The position numbers and the translations under genes are program-made. Below the pieces are notes generated by a model. That model was not told the DNA's origin. It saw nothing but the letters and a program-made list of their open reading frames with translations, and searched no databases. This document shows positions 17,196 to 27,264 of a stretch of 64,000 nt of DNA, piece after piece. The stretch covers positions 62,001-126,000 of the forward strand of contig CAVOGG010000011.1 of NCBI GenBank assembly GCA_963695175.1. Direction: 5' to 3'. The DNA comes from Fodinibacter sp963695175 (GTDB taxonomy: Bacteria > Actinomycetota > Actinomycetes > Actinomycetales > Dermatophilaceae). Position 1 is the stretch's first letter. Every line of letters begins with the position of its first letter.

Positions 17196-19367
17196 GTGAC
17201 CCAGCGCAGGACGCCACCGCCCTCGGGGCGCGGGGGGCCGGGGTCGGCCACGACGAAGACCCCCACGGCCGCACGCGCCCGCACCGGGTCGACACCGAAG
17301 GCGACCGGCGGCAAGGCCGCGACGGGCAGCACGGCATCCGGTACCGGCCAGACGGCACGGGCCGCTGGTCGCTCGCCCGGTGCCCGGCCGGCCGGCGCGC
17401 GACCCTCCGCGGGTCGGCCCACCACGGCCCGGTCGGCACCCGCGGGCCGCCGTCCGACCAGCTCCACCCGGGGCCGCACCGGTGGCGGCAGCGGCGGTGG
17501 CTCGGGCCGCAGGATCTCCGTCCAACGCCCCGGCACCCCGGCCGGCAACCCACGTCGCCGGATGCGCTTCCTCACCGTCGCCTGCCTGTTCGTGCTGAGC
17601 ATCTTCGGCGCCCAGCTGGTCCGCATCCAGGGCTTCGACTCCACCGCGGTCGCCCAGGAGGCGCAGCTCAAGCGCGAGGCGGCCCAGATCATCCCGGCGA
17701 TGCGCGGCCAGGTGCTCGCCTCGGACGGCACCGTGCTCGCCTCCAGCGTCGTGCGCGAGGTCGTCGTCGCCGACCAGCAGGCCGTGTGCACCTACGGCAC
17801 CAGCAAGAACACCTGCGACCCCACGACCTCCGCGGACGCCGTCCAGCAGGCGGCGACCAAGCTGGCCCCGCTGCTCGACACCACCGTCTCGGAGCTGGTG
17901 GGTGAGCTCACCGGCACCAGCCGCTACCGCATCCTCAGCCGTGACGTCACGCCGCTGACGTGGAACACCATCTCCGCCCTGGGGGTACCCGGCATCTACC
18001 GCGACCGCCGCGAGACCCGCTCCGAGCGCACGTACCCGCAGGGGGGCACGACGGCCGCCCTGGTCGGCTACATGACCGGGGCGGGCGAGCCCGGCGGCGG
18101 GGTCGAGCTGATGATGCAGAAGCACCTCGTCGGCACGCCGGGCAAGCAGACCTTCGAGCAGGGCCGCGACGGCACGATCATCCCGGTGGGGGAGAACTCG
18201 CTGGTGCCGGCGGTCGACGGCAACGACGTCACCCTCACGGTCAACTCGAGCCTGCAGTGGTACGCGCAGAACGCCCTTGCACAGCGGATCAAGGAGACCA
18301 AGGCGAAGTCCGGCACCGTCGTCATCGAGGACGTCAAGACCGGCAACCTGCTCGCCGTCGCCTCGTACCCGTCGTTCAACCCGAACACCGACGTCGGCAA
18401 GAAGGGCGCCCAGCTCAGCAACGTGGCCTTCTCCGACGTGTTCGAGCCGGGGTCGACCTCGAAGATCATGACGATGGCCGCCGCGCTGGAGGAGGGCACC
18501 GTCACGCCCTCGACGCCGGTCGTCATCCCCAACCGCCTGCCGCGCTACGACGCGAACTTCAAGGACAGCCACGAGCACGCCACGGAGTACCGCACGGTGG
18601 CCGGCACCCTCGCGGAGTCGAGCAACATCGGGACGATCCTGGTGAGCGAGACGATGAAGCCCAAGACCCTCGAGTCGTACTTCCGCAAGTTCGGGCTGGG
18701 CTCGCTCTCCGGCACCGGGTACCCCGGTGAGTCGCGCGGCATCCTCCCGCCGTCGAAGACGTGGAGCGGCACCAAGAAGGCCACCGTGGCGTTCGGGCAG
18801 GGCATCTCGGTCACCGCGATCCAGGCCGCGTCGGTGTTCCAGACGATCGCGAACGACGGGGTGCGCGTGGCACCCCGCCTGGTCGACAGCGTCACCGAGG
18901 CCGACGGCACCGTGTCGCCGACCCCGACGTCGACCTCGAAGCGCGTGGTGTCGCACCAGACCGCCGCCGACCTCTCCCGGATGCTCGAGGGCGTGGTCAG
19001 CCCCGACGGCACCGCGGAGGAGGCCCAGATCGCGGGCTACCGGGTCGCCGGCAAGACCGGGACGGCCGACTACTACGACGCCAAGGCCGGCGGCTACAGC
19101 GGGCGCACCGCGAGCTTCATCGGGTACGCCCCCGCCGACGACCCGCAGATCGTGGTGGCCGTCATCATCCAGAAGCCGACCTACCCGTTCTTCGGCGGCT
19201 ACGTCTCGGGCCCGGTGTTCAAGGACGTCACGACCTACGCGCTGCAGGAGCTGAAGATCCCGCCCACGGGCAAGAAGGCGCCCAAGGTCACCCTGAAGGT
19301 CTCGCCCACAAAGGCGCTGGCCGACCCCACAGTCCTGCGCAACGGGCACAAGCGCAGCGAACGGTAG
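17196..19367 (+). CDS. ftsI: Peptidoglycan D,D-transpeptidase FtsI (PBP3)
   Basis: 723 residues from GTG 17196, which follows CGGAGAGAG; the longer ORF overlaps ftsL out of frame. The first 120 residues are a Gly/Arg/Thr/Ala-rich cytoplasmic tail, longer than usual. A membrane helix follows (about 125-145), then the PBP dimerisation domain and the transpeptidase with SxxK in FEPGSTSKIMTMAAALEEG (Ser near 420), SxN as AESSNIGTI (near 475) and KTG in VAGKTGTADYYD (near 620). It crosslinks septal peptidoglycan together with FtsW. The gene follows ftsL after 46 nt. Confidence 0.96.
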   Translation: MTQRRTPPPSGRGGPGSATTKTPTAARARTGSTPKATGGKAATGSTASGTGQTARAAGRSPGARPAGARPSAGRPTTARSAPAGRRPTSSTRGRTGGGSGGGSGRRISVQRPGTPAGNPRRRMRFLTVACLFVLSIFGAQLVRIQGFDSTAVAQEAQLKREAAQIIPAMRGQVLASDGTVLASSVVREVVVADQQAVCTYGTSKNTCDPTTSADAVQQAATKLAPLLDTTVSELVGELTGTSRYRILSRDVTPLTWNTISALGVPGIYRDRRETRSERTYPQGGTTAALVGYMTGAGEPGGGVELMMQKHLVGTPGKQTFEQGRDGTIIPVGENSLVPAVDGNDVTLTVNSSLQWYAQNALAQRIKETKAKSGTVVIEDVKTGNLLAVASYPSFNPNTDVGKKGAQLSNVAFSDVFEPGSTSKIMTMAAALEEGTVTPSTPVVIPNRLPRYDANFKDSHEHATEYRTVAGTLAESSNIGTILVSETMKPKTLESYFRKFGLGSLSGTGYPGESRGILPPSKTWSGTKKATVAFGQGISVTAIQAASVFQTIANDGVRVAPRLVDSVTEADGTVSPTPTSTSKRVVSHQTAADLSRMLEGVVSPDGTAEEAQIAGYRVAGKTGTADYYDAKAGGYSGRTASFIGYAPADDPQIVVAVIIQKPTYPFFGGYVSGPVFKDVTTYALQELKIPPTGKKAPKVTLKVSPTKALADPTVLRNGHKRSER

Positions 19368-19378
19368 GGTCGGTCGAC

Positions 19379-20917
19379 GTGGCCGTTCCCCGACCGACCA
19401 AGCTCCGCAGCAGCCCGATCCGAGACCTCGCAGCCCTCGTGGGCGCCGACGACCCGGGGTCGGAGGTGGCCGTGACGGGGGTGACCCTCGACTCCCGTGC
19501 CGTGCTCCCCGGGGACCTGTACGCCGCCCTGCCCGGTGCGCGGGCGCACGGCGCCGACTTCGCCGGCCAGGCGTCCTCCGCCGGCGCGGTCGCGGTGCTC
19601 ACCGACCGCGAGGGCGTCGACCGGATGACCGCGGCCGGGCTCACCCTGCCGGCCGTCGTCGTCGAGCACCCCCGAGCCGTGCTCGGGGCGGTCTCGGCAC
19701 ACGTGCTCGGCACCGAGCACCTCGCGCTGCGCCTCGTCGGCATCACCGGCACCAACGGCAAGACGACGACCGCCTACCTCGTGCACTCCGCCCTCACCGC
19801 CCTGCGCCGGCGGCCCGGGCTGATCGGCACGGTCGAGACGCGGATCGGCGACGAGCGGCTGGGCAGCGTGCGCACCACCCCCGAGGCGCCCGAGCTGCAC
19901 GCCGTGCTGGCCGTGATGGCCGAGCGGGGCCTGGACACCTGCGTCATGGAGGTCTCCAGCCACGCCCTGGCGCAGCACCGGGTCGACGGGGTGGTCTACG
20001 ACGTGGCCCTGTTCACGAACCTGTCGCAGGACCACCTGGACTTCCACAAGGACATGGACGACTACTTCGACGCGAAGGCCTCGCTGTTCACCCCGGAACG
20101 GGCCCGCCAGGGCCTGGTCTGCGTCGACGACGCGTGGGGACGCCGCCTCGTCGAGCGCTCCGGCATCCCGGTCACGACCATCGGCACCGCCGCGGACGCG
20201 GACTGGCGGATCCACGTCGACGGCAGCGACCCGGCGGCGTTCCGGCTCACCGGGCCCGGGGTCGACCTCCACCTGAGGTCGAGCCTTCCCGGGGACTTCA
20301 ACGTGACCAACACGGCGATGGCGGCGGCCGCCCTGGTGCTGCTCGGCGAGGATGCCGCGGCCGTGGGCGAGGCGGTGCTCACCGACCCGCACGTGCCGGG
20401 TCGGATGGAGGCCGTGGCCGCACCGGAGGGGGCCGATGCGCCGCGTGCCGTCGTCGACTACGCGCACACCCCGGAGGCGATCCGGGCCGCCCTGCGGGCG
20501 CTGCGACCGACGACACCGGGCAGCCTGGTCGTCGTCACCGGGGCCGGTGGTGACCGTGACCGCGACAAGCGCCAGGCGATGGGCGCCGCCGCCGCCGAGG
20601 TCGCCGACCTCGTCGTCGTCACCGACGACAACCCGCGCTCGGAGGACCCCGCCGCCATCCGTGCGGCGATCCTGCAGGGTGTGGACAGGGCGCGGGCCGG
20701 CGGGCGTGACCTCGAGGTGCTCGAGGTGGGCGACCGGAGGGCCGCCATCGCTGCGGCCGTCGACGCCGTCTGGGCCCAGGGCGCGGCCGCCACGGTCGCC
20801 GTCGTCGGCAAGGGCCACGAGAGCGGGCAGGACGTCGGTGGGGTCGTGCACCCCTTCGACGACCGGGCCGAGCTGGCCGAGGCGCTCCGCCGTGCGGCCG
20901 GGGAGGGCGCCGCGTGA
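19379..20917 (+). CDS. murE: UDP-MurNAc-tripeptide synthetase MurE
   Basis: 512 residues from the GTG at 19379, 11 nt behind ftsI. The ATP site is GITGTNGKTTTAYL (about residues 121-134). MurE adds the third stem-peptide residue to UDP-MurNAc-L-Ala-D-Glu. The DDNPRSEDP motif near residue 418 is the DNPR type that selects meso-diaminopimelate in characterised enzymes, so the peptidoglycan is predicted to be mDAP-based. The RMEAV and DYAHTPEAI segments are standard. The stop overlaps the murF start as GTGA. Confidence 0.96.
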   Translation: MAVPRPTKLRSSPIRDLAALVGADDPGSEVAVTGVTLDSRAVLPGDLYAALPGARAHGADFAGQASSAGAVAVLTDREGVDRMTAAGLTLPAVVVEHPRAVLGAVSAHVLGTEHLALRLVGITGTNGKTTTAYLVHSALTALRRRPGLIGTVETRIGDERLGSVRTTPEAPELHAVLAVMAERGLDTCVMEVSSHALAQHRVDGVVYDVALFTNLSQDHLDFHKDMDDYFDAKASLFTPERARQGLVCVDDAWGRRLVERSGIPVTTIGTAADADWRIHVDGSDPAAFRLTGPGVDLHLRSSLPGDFNVTNTAMAAAALVLLGEDAAAVGEAVLTDPHVPGRMEAVAAPEGADAPRAVVDYAHTPEAIRAALRALRPTTPGSLVVVTGAGGDRDRDKRQAMGAAAAEVADLVVVTDDNPRSEDPAAIRAAILQGVDRARAGGRDLEVLEVGDRRAAIAAAVDAVWAQGAAATVAVVGKGHESGQDVGGVVHPFDDRAELAEALRRAAGEGAA

Positions 20918-22332
20918 TCGCGCTGTCGCTCGCCGAGATCGCGCAGGTCACCGGCGGCTCCGTCGTCGGGCCATCCGGCCTGGACGCCGCCGCGGTCGTC
21001 GTCGACGGGCCGGTCGTCACCGACTCGCGCGAGGCCGGCCCCGGCGGGCTGTTCGTCGCCCGCAGCGGAGAGCACGCCGACGGGCACGACTTCGTCGCCG
21101 GCGCGGTCGGGCGTGGCGCCGTCGCGGCGCTGGTCACCCGACCGGTCGAGGGCGTGCCGTGCGTGGTCGTCGCCGACACCCAGGACGCCTTCGCGGCCCT
21201 CGCCCGCGAGGTCGTGCGCCGCCTGCCGGCGATGGCCGTCGTGGGCATCACCGGCTCGTCGGGCAAGACGAGCACCAAGGACCTCCTCGGCACCGTGCTG
21301 GCCACCGCCGGGCCGACCGTGGCCCCGGTGGGCTCGTACAACTCCGAGGTCGGCGTTCCGCTGACGGTCTGCCGGGTCACCGCCGAGACGCGCTTCCTCG
21401 TCGTCGAGATGGGCGCCCGCGGCATCGGCCACGTCGAGTACCTCGCCCGGATGGCGCCCCCGAGGGTCGGCGTCGTGCTCAACGTCGGCACCGCGCACGT
21501 CGGCGAGTTCGGCTCCCGCGAGGCCATCGCCACCGCGAAGTCCGAGCTCGTCGCGGCCCTGCCCCGCGAGGGTCTGGCCGTGCTCAACGCCGACGACCCC
21601 GCGGTGCGGGCGATGGCGTCGGTGACGATCGCCAGGGTCGTTCTCGTCGGCGAGGCCGACGATGCCGACGTGCGCGCCACCGACGTCGCCCTCGACTCCG
21701 GGGGGCGCGCCTCGTTCACCGTGCACGCCCCTCAGGGCAGCCGGGCCGTGCACCTGGGTCTGGTCGGGCGTCACCACGTCGGCAACGCCCTGGCGGTGGT
21801 CGCGGTTGCCACCGAGCTCGGCCTGCCGTTCGAGTCGGTATGTGCCGCACTGGAGTCCGCGCGACCGGTCAGCCGGTGGCGGATGGAGGTCGTCGAGCGG
21901 GCCGACGGCGTCACCCTGGTCAACGACGCCTACAACGCCAACCCCGACTCGATGCGGGCGGCGCTCACCGCGCTCGAGCGGATGGGGGAGGGCCGTCGCA
22001 CCTGGGCCGTGCTCGGCACCATGCTCGAGCTCGGCGACGAGTCCGACGCCCTGCACGCCGAGGTGGGTGCGGAGGTCGTCGCGCGCGGCGTCGACGAGCT
22101 CGTCGTCGTCGGCCCGGCGGCCGCGGCGCTGGCCGCGGGAGCGCGCGACGCGGGCACGGCATCCGGCGTCACCGGCACCCGTGTGCGGGAGGTGCCGGAC
22201 GCCGACCGCGCCGAGGCGCTGCTCGACGCGGAGCTCGCCCCCGGCGACGTGGTGCTGTTCAAGTCGAGCCGCGACGCCGGGCTACGGTTGCTCGGTGACC
22301 GACTGGCCCGGCCGAGGGAGGAGCTGACGTGA
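20914..22332 (+). CDS. murF: UDP-MurNAc-tripeptide--D-Ala-D-Ala ligase MurF
   Basis: 472 residues. The ATP-binding loop is GITGSSGKTSTKDLL (about residues 111-125). Other Mur ligase landmarks are YNSEVGVPLTVC, ARGIGHVEYLA and NDAYNANPDSMRAAL. MurF attaches D-Ala-D-Ala to complete the cytoplasmic pentapeptide precursor. Length is typical. It is coupled at both ends: GTGA overlaps with murE upstream and mraY downstream. Confidence 0.96.
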   Translation: MIALSLAEIAQVTGGSVVGPSGLDAAAVVVDGPVVTDSREAGPGGLFVARSGEHADGHDFVAGAVGRGAVAALVTRPVEGVPCVVVADTQDAFAALAREVVRRLPAMAVVGITGSSGKTSTKDLLGTVLATAGPTVAPVGSYNSEVGVPLTVCRVTAETRFLVVEMGARGIGHVEYLARMAPPRVGVVLNVGTAHVGEFGSREAIATAKSELVAALPREGLAVLNADDPAVRAMASVTIARVVLVGEADDADVRATDVALDSGGRASFTVHAPQGSRAVHLGLVGRHHVGNALAVVAVATELGLPFESVCAALESARPVSRWRMEVVERADGVTLVNDAYNANPDSMRAALTALERMGEGRRTWAVLGTMLELGDESDALHAEVGAEVVARGVDELVVVGPAAAALAAGARDAGTASGVTGTRVREVPDADRAEALLDAELAPGDVVLFKSSRDAGLRLLGDRLARPREELT

Positions 22333-23411
22333 AGGCTGTGCTGATCGCGGCCGTCGTGTCGCTCGTCATCGCGCTGTTCGGCACCCCGGCGTTCATCCGC
22401 TTCCTCGTGCGCAAGGGCTACGGCCAGTTCATCCGCGACGACGGCCCCACCTCGCACCACACCAAGCGCGGCACTCCGACGATGGGCGGAGCGGTCATCG
22501 TCGCCAGCTCGCTCGTGGCGTACGCCGTGGCGCACCTGGTCACCCAGACGCCTCCCACCGTGAGCGGCATGCTGGTGCTCTTCCTGATGACCGGGCTCGG
22601 CCTGATCGGCTTCCTCGACGACTTCATCAAGATCCGGAACCAGCGCAGCCTGGGCCTGCGCAGCGGCGAGAAGCTCGCCGGGCAGACGCTGGTCGCCGTG
22701 ATCTTCGCGATCATCGCGCTGCAGTTCCCCAACAGCTCGTTCCGCACGCCCGCCTCCACCTCGGTGTCGTTCGTGCGCGACACACCGCTCGACCTGGCCT
22801 TCATGGGGGCCCTGGGCGGGGTGATCCTCTTCGTCATCTGGGCGAACATCATCGTCGCAGGCACCTCCAACGGCGTGAACCTCACCGACGGCCTCGACGG
22901 CCTGGCCACCGGTGCGTCGGTGATGGTCTTCGCCGCGTACGTGCTGATCAGCATCTGGCAGTTCAACCAGAACTGCCAGTGGAACCCGGGCACCAAGTGC
23001 TACGAGGTGCGCGACCCGCACGACCTGGCGATCGTCGCGGCCTGTGGCATGGGGGCCTGCTTCGGCTTCCTGTGGTGGAACGCCTCGCCGGCCAAGATCT
23101 TCATGGGCGACACAGGGTCGCTGGCTCTCGGCGGTTCGCTCGCCGGGCTGGCCATCCTCACCCGCACCGAGCTGCTCGTCGTCATCCTGGGCGGTCTGTT
23201 CGTCACCATCACGCTGTCGGTGATCATCCAGGTGGCGAGCTTCAAGACCACCGGAAAACGGGTGTTCCGGATGGCGCCGCTCCAGCACCACTTCGAGCTG
23301 CTCGGGTGGCAAGAGGTGACGATCGTCATCCGGTTCTGGATCATCTGCGGGCTGTTCGTGGCCCTGGGCCTGGGGCTGTTCTACGCCGAGTGGGTCGTGG
23401 GCGCCGGATGA
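22329..23411 (+). CDS. mraY: Phospho-MurNAc-pentapeptide translocase MraY
   Basis: 360 residues and about ten membrane helices. It transfers phospho-MurNAc-pentapeptide to undecaprenyl phosphate, producing lipid I at the inner membrane face. Motifs: GTPTMGGAVI near residue 49, GFLDDFIKI with the Asp pair near 97, NGVNLTDGLDGLATG near 180, KIFMGDTGSLALGG near 257, and APLQHHFELLGW near 317. An extracytoplasmic loop with two cysteines (QNCQWNPGTKCYEV) is present. It overlaps murF and murD by 4 nt each. Confidence 0.97.
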   Translation: MKAVLIAAVVSLVIALFGTPAFIRFLVRKGYGQFIRDDGPTSHHTKRGTPTMGGAVIVASSLVAYAVAHLVTQTPPTVSGMLVLFLMTGLGLIGFLDDFIKIRNQRSLGLRSGEKLAGQTLVAVIFAIIALQFPNSSFRTPASTSVSFVRDTPLDLAFMGALGGVILFVIWANIIVAGTSNGVNLTDGLDGLATGASVMVFAAYVLISIWQFNQNCQWNPGTKCYEVRDPHDLAIVAACGMGACFGFLWWNASPAKIFMGDTGSLALGGSLAGLAILTRTELLVVILGGLFVTITLSVIIQVASFKTTGKRVFRMAPLQHHFELLGWQEVTIVIRFWIICGLFVALGLGLFYAEWVVGAG

Positions 23412-24904
23412 GCGGGGGCACCACCGACCGGCTCGCGGCGCTCACCCACCGCGACGCCGACTGGGCCGGCCTGCGCGTGTGCGTCGCCGGGCTCGGCGTG
23501 AGCGGGTTCGCGGCCGCCGACGCCCTGCTCGAGCGCGGGGCGGACGTCACGGTCGTCGACGGCGTCGCGCCGGCCGACGGCTCCGCGATGTCGGAGCGGG
23601 CGCGCATCCTCGACATCCTCGGTGCCCACCTCGTGTTCGGCCCGGATGCCGTCGCGGCCCTCCCCGACCCGGCCGCCACTCCCGTCGACCTCGTCGTCAC
23701 CTCACCGGGCTGGCGCCCCGACCAGCCGCTGCTCGCTGCCGCCGCGGCGGCCGGCATCCCGGTCTGGGGGGAGGTCGAGCTCGCCTGGCGGCTGCGGCCC
23801 CGCGAGGGCGCGGCGCCGTGGCTCACGGTCACCGGCACCAACGGCAAGACGACCACGGTGCAGATGCTCGCCTCGATCCTGCGCGCCGCCGGGCTGCGGG
23901 CCTGCAGCGCGGGCAACGTCGGCACCCCGGTGCTCGAGGCGGTCATGGACCCCGAGCCCTACGACGTCATCGCCGTCGAGCTGTCGAGCTTCCAGCTGCA
24001 CTGGTCGCACTCGTTGGCCCCGCAGGCGTCCGCCTGCCTGAACATCGCCCCCGACCACGTCGACTGGCACGGCTCGCTCGACGAGTACGCGGCGGCCAAG
24101 GGCAAGGTCTACGCCAACACCGAGATCGCCTGCGTCTACAACGTGCAGGACGAGCGCACCCGGCGGCTCGTCGAGGAGGCCGAGGTGCAGGACGGGTGCC
24201 GTGCCGTCGGCTTCACCCTCGGCATCCCGGGGCTCTCGGAGCTCGGCGTCGTCGACGACGTGCTGGCCGACCGCGCCTTCGTCGAGCAACGCCGCACCGC
24301 AGCGGCCGAGCTCGCCACGTTCGACGACCTGCGCGGCGACGCACCGAGCCCGGCCCCGCACCTCGTGGCCAACGCGCTGGCGGCGGCGGCCCTGGCGCGG
24401 GCGCACGGGGTGACGGCCGGGGCCGTGCGTGCCGGGCTGCGCGCCTTCGTGCCCGAGCCGCACCGCATCGCCGAGGTCGGCACGGTCGACGGCATCCGCT
24501 GGGTCGACGACTCCAAGGCCACCAACCCGCACGCGGCCCGCGCGAGCCTGGCCGCCTACGAGCACGTCGTGTGGGTGGCCGGCGGCCTGCTCAAGGGGGC
24601 CGACGTCGAGGACCTCGTGGCGGGCGCCGCCGAGCGGTTGCGCGGGGTCGTGCTGATCGGCCGCGACCGGGCGGCGATCGCGCAGGCACTCGCCCGACAC
24701 GCGCCGGATGTCCCCGTCGTCGACGTCGAGCGCACCGACACTGGTGCCATGGACCTGGTGGTGAGGGAGGCCCGCGCGCTCGCGCACGAGGGCGACGTCG
24801 TGCTGCTCGCCCCTGCGGCCGCCTCCATGGACATGTTCGCCGACTACGGCGCGCGCGGTGACGCCTTCGTCGGAGCGGTTCACCGGCTCGCCGCGGGTGA
24901 GTAG
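23408..24904 (+). CDS. murD: UDP-MurNAc-L-alanine--D-glutamate ligase MurD
   Basis: 498 residues from ATG 23408, which overlaps the mraY stop as ATGA. The N-terminal Rossmann-like domain reads RVCVAGLGVSGFAAADALLE. The ATP loop is TVTGTNGKTTTVQMLASIL (about residues 140-158). The substrate region has NIAPDHVDWHGSLDEYAAAK, and the C-terminal domain WVDDSKATNPHAA. It adds D-Glu to UDP-MurNAc-L-Ala. Slightly longer than the usual 440-480 residues because of a small N-terminal extension. Confidence 0.96.
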   Translation: MSGGTTDRLAALTHRDADWAGLRVCVAGLGVSGFAAADALLERGADVTVVDGVAPADGSAMSERARILDILGAHLVFGPDAVAALPDPAATPVDLVVTSPGWRPDQPLLAAAAAAGIPVWGEVELAWRLRPREGAAPWLTVTGTNGKTTTVQMLASILRAAGLRACSAGNVGTPVLEAVMDPEPYDVIAVELSSFQLHWSHSLAPQASACLNIAPDHVDWHGSLDEYAAAKGKVYANTEIACVYNVQDERTRRLVEEAEVQDGCRAVGFTLGIPGLSELGVVDDVLADRAFVEQRRTAAAELATFDDLRGDAPSPAPHLVANALAAAALARAHGVTAGAVRAGLRAFVPEPHRIAEVGTVDGIRWVDDSKATNPHAARASLAAYEHVVWVAGGLLKGADVEDLVAGAAERLRGVVLIGRDRAAIAQALARHAPDVPVVDVERTDTGAMDLVVREARALAHEGDVVLLAPAAASMDMFADYGARGDAFVGAVHRLAAGE

Positions 24905-24907
24905 CCG

Positions 24908-26167
24908 GTGAGCAGCGCGACCGCACCGGCCCGCGCGAGCAGCCGCAGCACGACCCGCCTGGGTGGCTGGCTGGCCCGCTTCGACTCCCCGGTCACGACC
25001 TACTACCTCCTCGTCTGCGTGACGGTGGCCCTGGTCGTGTTCGGCTTGATCATGGTGCTGTCGGCGTCGTCGATCGTCTCGATCGACACGACGACGTCGG
25101 CCTACTCGATCTTCCTCAGCCAGGCCGTCTTCGCGGTGATCGGAACGGTCGCGCTCGTCGTCGCCTCGCGGGTCTCGGTGACGATGTGGAAGCGCCTGGC
25201 CCTGCCGATCCTCGCCGTCGCGTTCGTGCTGCAGCTGCTCGTGCTGACCCCGATGGGCGTCAACGTCAACGGCAACCAGAACTGGCTGCGGGTCGGCCCG
25301 GTCACCGTGCAGCCCTCCGAGATCGTCAAGGTCGGGCTGGTGCTCACCGGTGGTCTGATCCTGGCCGCGAAGCGCAAGCACCTGCACTCCTTCACCCACG
25401 TGCTGGTGCCCTACCTCGTGCCGATCGCCGCGTTCAGCATCGGCATCGTCGTGCTCGGCCACGACCTCGGCACCGTGCTGATCCTCGGGGCGATCGTCGC
25501 GGGGGTGCTCTTCGCCGCGGGCATCCCGTTGCGCTGGTTCGCCTTCGCCGGCATCCCGTTCGCGGCGATGGCCATCGCGTTCGTCGTCACCAGCCCCAAC
25601 CGGCTGGGCCGCTTCGACGTCTGGCTGGGCCGCGACACCAACGAGTTCGGGGCGGCCCGCCAGCCGATCCACGGCCGCTACGCCCTGGCCGACGGCGGCT
25701 GGTTCGGGCTCGGGCTCGGCGCGAGCCGCGAGAAGTGGGGGCTGCTCTCCGAGCCGCACAACGACTTCATCTTCGCGATCATCGGCGAAGAGCTGGGGCT
25801 GCCCGGCACCATCGCCATCCTGGCGCTCTTCGCCTTCCTGGCGGTGGCCTGCTACCGCCTGGTCACCCGCACCTCTGACCTCTTCGTGCGCATCGCGACG
25901 GCCGGCATCATGACCTGGCTGATCATCCAGGCGCTCATCAACATCGGCGCCGTGATCGGCCTGCTCCCGGTCATCGGGGTGCCGCTGCCGCTGGTGTCGT
26001 CGGGCGGGTCCTCGCTCATCACGAGCATGTTCGCACTCGGCATCCTGCTGTCCTTCGCGCGCGCCGAACCCGGCTGCGCCGAGGCGCTGTCCGCGCGACC
26101 CTCGACCCTGCGTCGCTCGCTCGCGGTGATCCCCGGCGTCGCGCGATCGCGCCGGACGCGCTCATGA
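24908..26167 (+). CDS. ftsW: Peptidoglycan glycosyltransferase FtsW
   Basis: 419 residues, a SEDS-family polymerase with about ten membrane helices. It polymerises lipid II into septal glycan strands and works with FtsI. Landmarks: VLSASSIVSIDTTTSAYSIF in the first extracellular loop, GVNVNGNQNWLRVGPVTVQP, GASREKWGLLSEPHNDFIFA, IIGEELGLPGT and PLPLVSSGGSSLITSMFALG. The basic C-terminal tail is ordinary. The GTG start is 3 nt behind murD; the stop overlaps murG as ATGA. Confidence 0.95.
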   Translation: MSSATAPARASSRSTTRLGGWLARFDSPVTTYYLLVCVTVALVVFGLIMVLSASSIVSIDTTTSAYSIFLSQAVFAVIGTVALVVASRVSVTMWKRLALPILAVAFVLQLLVLTPMGVNVNGNQNWLRVGPVTVQPSEIVKVGLVLTGGLILAAKRKHLHSFTHVLVPYLVPIAAFSIGIVVLGHDLGTVLILGAIVAGVLFAAGIPLRWFAFAGIPFAAMAIAFVVTSPNRLGRFDVWLGRDTNEFGAARQPIHGRYALADGGWFGLGLGASREKWGLLSEPHNDFIFAIIGEELGLPGTIAILALFAFLAVACYRLVTRTSDLFVRIATAGIMTWLIIQALINIGAVIGLLPVIGVPLPLVSSGGSSLITSMFALGILLSFARAEPGCAEALSARPSTLRRSLAVIPGVARSRRTRS

Positions 26168-27264
26168 CCTCGGAGGGTCCCCGGTCGGTGCTCCTCGCGG
26201 GGGGCGGCACGGCCGGGCACGTCTCGCCGCTGCTGGCGCTGGCCGACTGCCTGCGGCGCCGCGACCCGCAGGTGTCGGTCACCGCGCTGGGCACCGCAGC
26301 CGGGCTCGAGGCCCGGCTCGTGCCCGAGCGGGGCTACCCGCTTCTCGAGGTGCCCAAGGTGCCGTTCCCGCGACGCCCCTCCGGCGACCTGCTCCGGCTT
26401 CCCGCCAACCTGCGCCGCGCCGTGCGGGCCGCCGAGGACGCCATCGACAGCACCGGGGCCGAGGTGGTGGTCGGCTTCGGCGGGTACGTCTCGACGCCTG
26501 CCTACCTCGCCGCCCGTCGCCGTGGCACGCCGATCGTCGTCCACGAGCAGAACGCCCGACCCGGGCTGGCCAACCGGCTCGGAGCTCGGCTGGCCGCCGG
26601 CGTCGGTGTCACGTTTCCCGACACGCACCTTCCCCACGCCACCCTCACCGGGATGCCGTTGCGCCGCGAGATCGCGACGCTCGACCGGGCCGCCCACCGG
26701 GCCGAGGCGCGGGAGCGGTTCGGGCTGACCGACGCCCCCACGGTGCTCGTGACCGGTGGGTCGCTCGGTGCACAGCGGCTCAACGACGCGTTCGCCGGGG
26801 CCGCCGCGGCACTGTCGGCGGCCGGCGTGCAGGTGCTGCACGTCGCGGGCACGGGCAAGGGGTTCGTGCCCGACGCCGTGACCGGCGCCCCCTACGTCGT
26901 GCTCGAGTACTGCGACCGGATGGACCTCGCCTACGCCGCTGCCGACCTGGTCGTCGCCCGCTCCGGCGCCAACACGGTGTGCGAGCTCACCGCCGTCGGG
27001 CTGCCCGCGGTCTACGTGCCGCTGCCGATCGGCAACGGCGAGCAGCGGCTCAACGCCACCGCCGTCATCGCCGCCGGTGGCGGGCTGCTCGTCGACGACG
27101 ACGCCGTCACCGCGGCGTGGGTCGGTGACGTCGTGCGGTCCCTCGCCATCGACGAGGCCCGGCTGGCCACGATGGCCGCCGCCGCCGCGTCGGTGGGGGA
27201 GCGCGGTGGCGACGAGCTGCTGGCCGACCTCGTCGTCGCGGCCGCGCGAGGTGGCCGACCGTGA
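26164..27264 (+). CDS. murG: UDP-GlcNAc--lipid I GlcNAc transferase MurG
   Basis: 366 residues, a GT28/GT-B enzyme that adds GlcNAc to lipid I to form lipid II at the cytoplasmic membrane face. The N-terminal loop is LLAGGGTAGHVSPLLALADC (about residues 10-29). The acceptor-side motif is GFGGYVSTPAYLAA, and HEQNARPGLANRLGAR is typical. The C-terminal UDP-GlcNAc site includes VTGGSLGAQRLNDAF and VARSGANTVCELTAVGLPA. It overlaps ftsW and murC by 4 nt. Confidence 0.96.
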   Translation: MTSEGPRSVLLAGGGTAGHVSPLLALADCLRRRDPQVSVTALGTAAGLEARLVPERGYPLLEVPKVPFPRRPSGDLLRLPANLRRAVRAAEDAIDSTGAEVVVGFGGYVSTPAYLAARRRGTPIVVHEQNARPGLANRLGARLAAGVGVTFPDTHLPHATLTGMPLRREIATLDRAAHRAEARERFGLTDAPTVLVTGGSLGAQRLNDAFAGAAAALSAAGVQVLHVAGTGKGFVPDAVTGAPYVVLEYCDRMDLAYAAADLVVARSGANTVCELTAVGLPAVYVPLPIGNGEQRLNATAVIAAGGGLLVDDDAVTAAWVGDVVRSLAIDEARLATMAAAAASVGERGGDELLADLVVAAARGGRP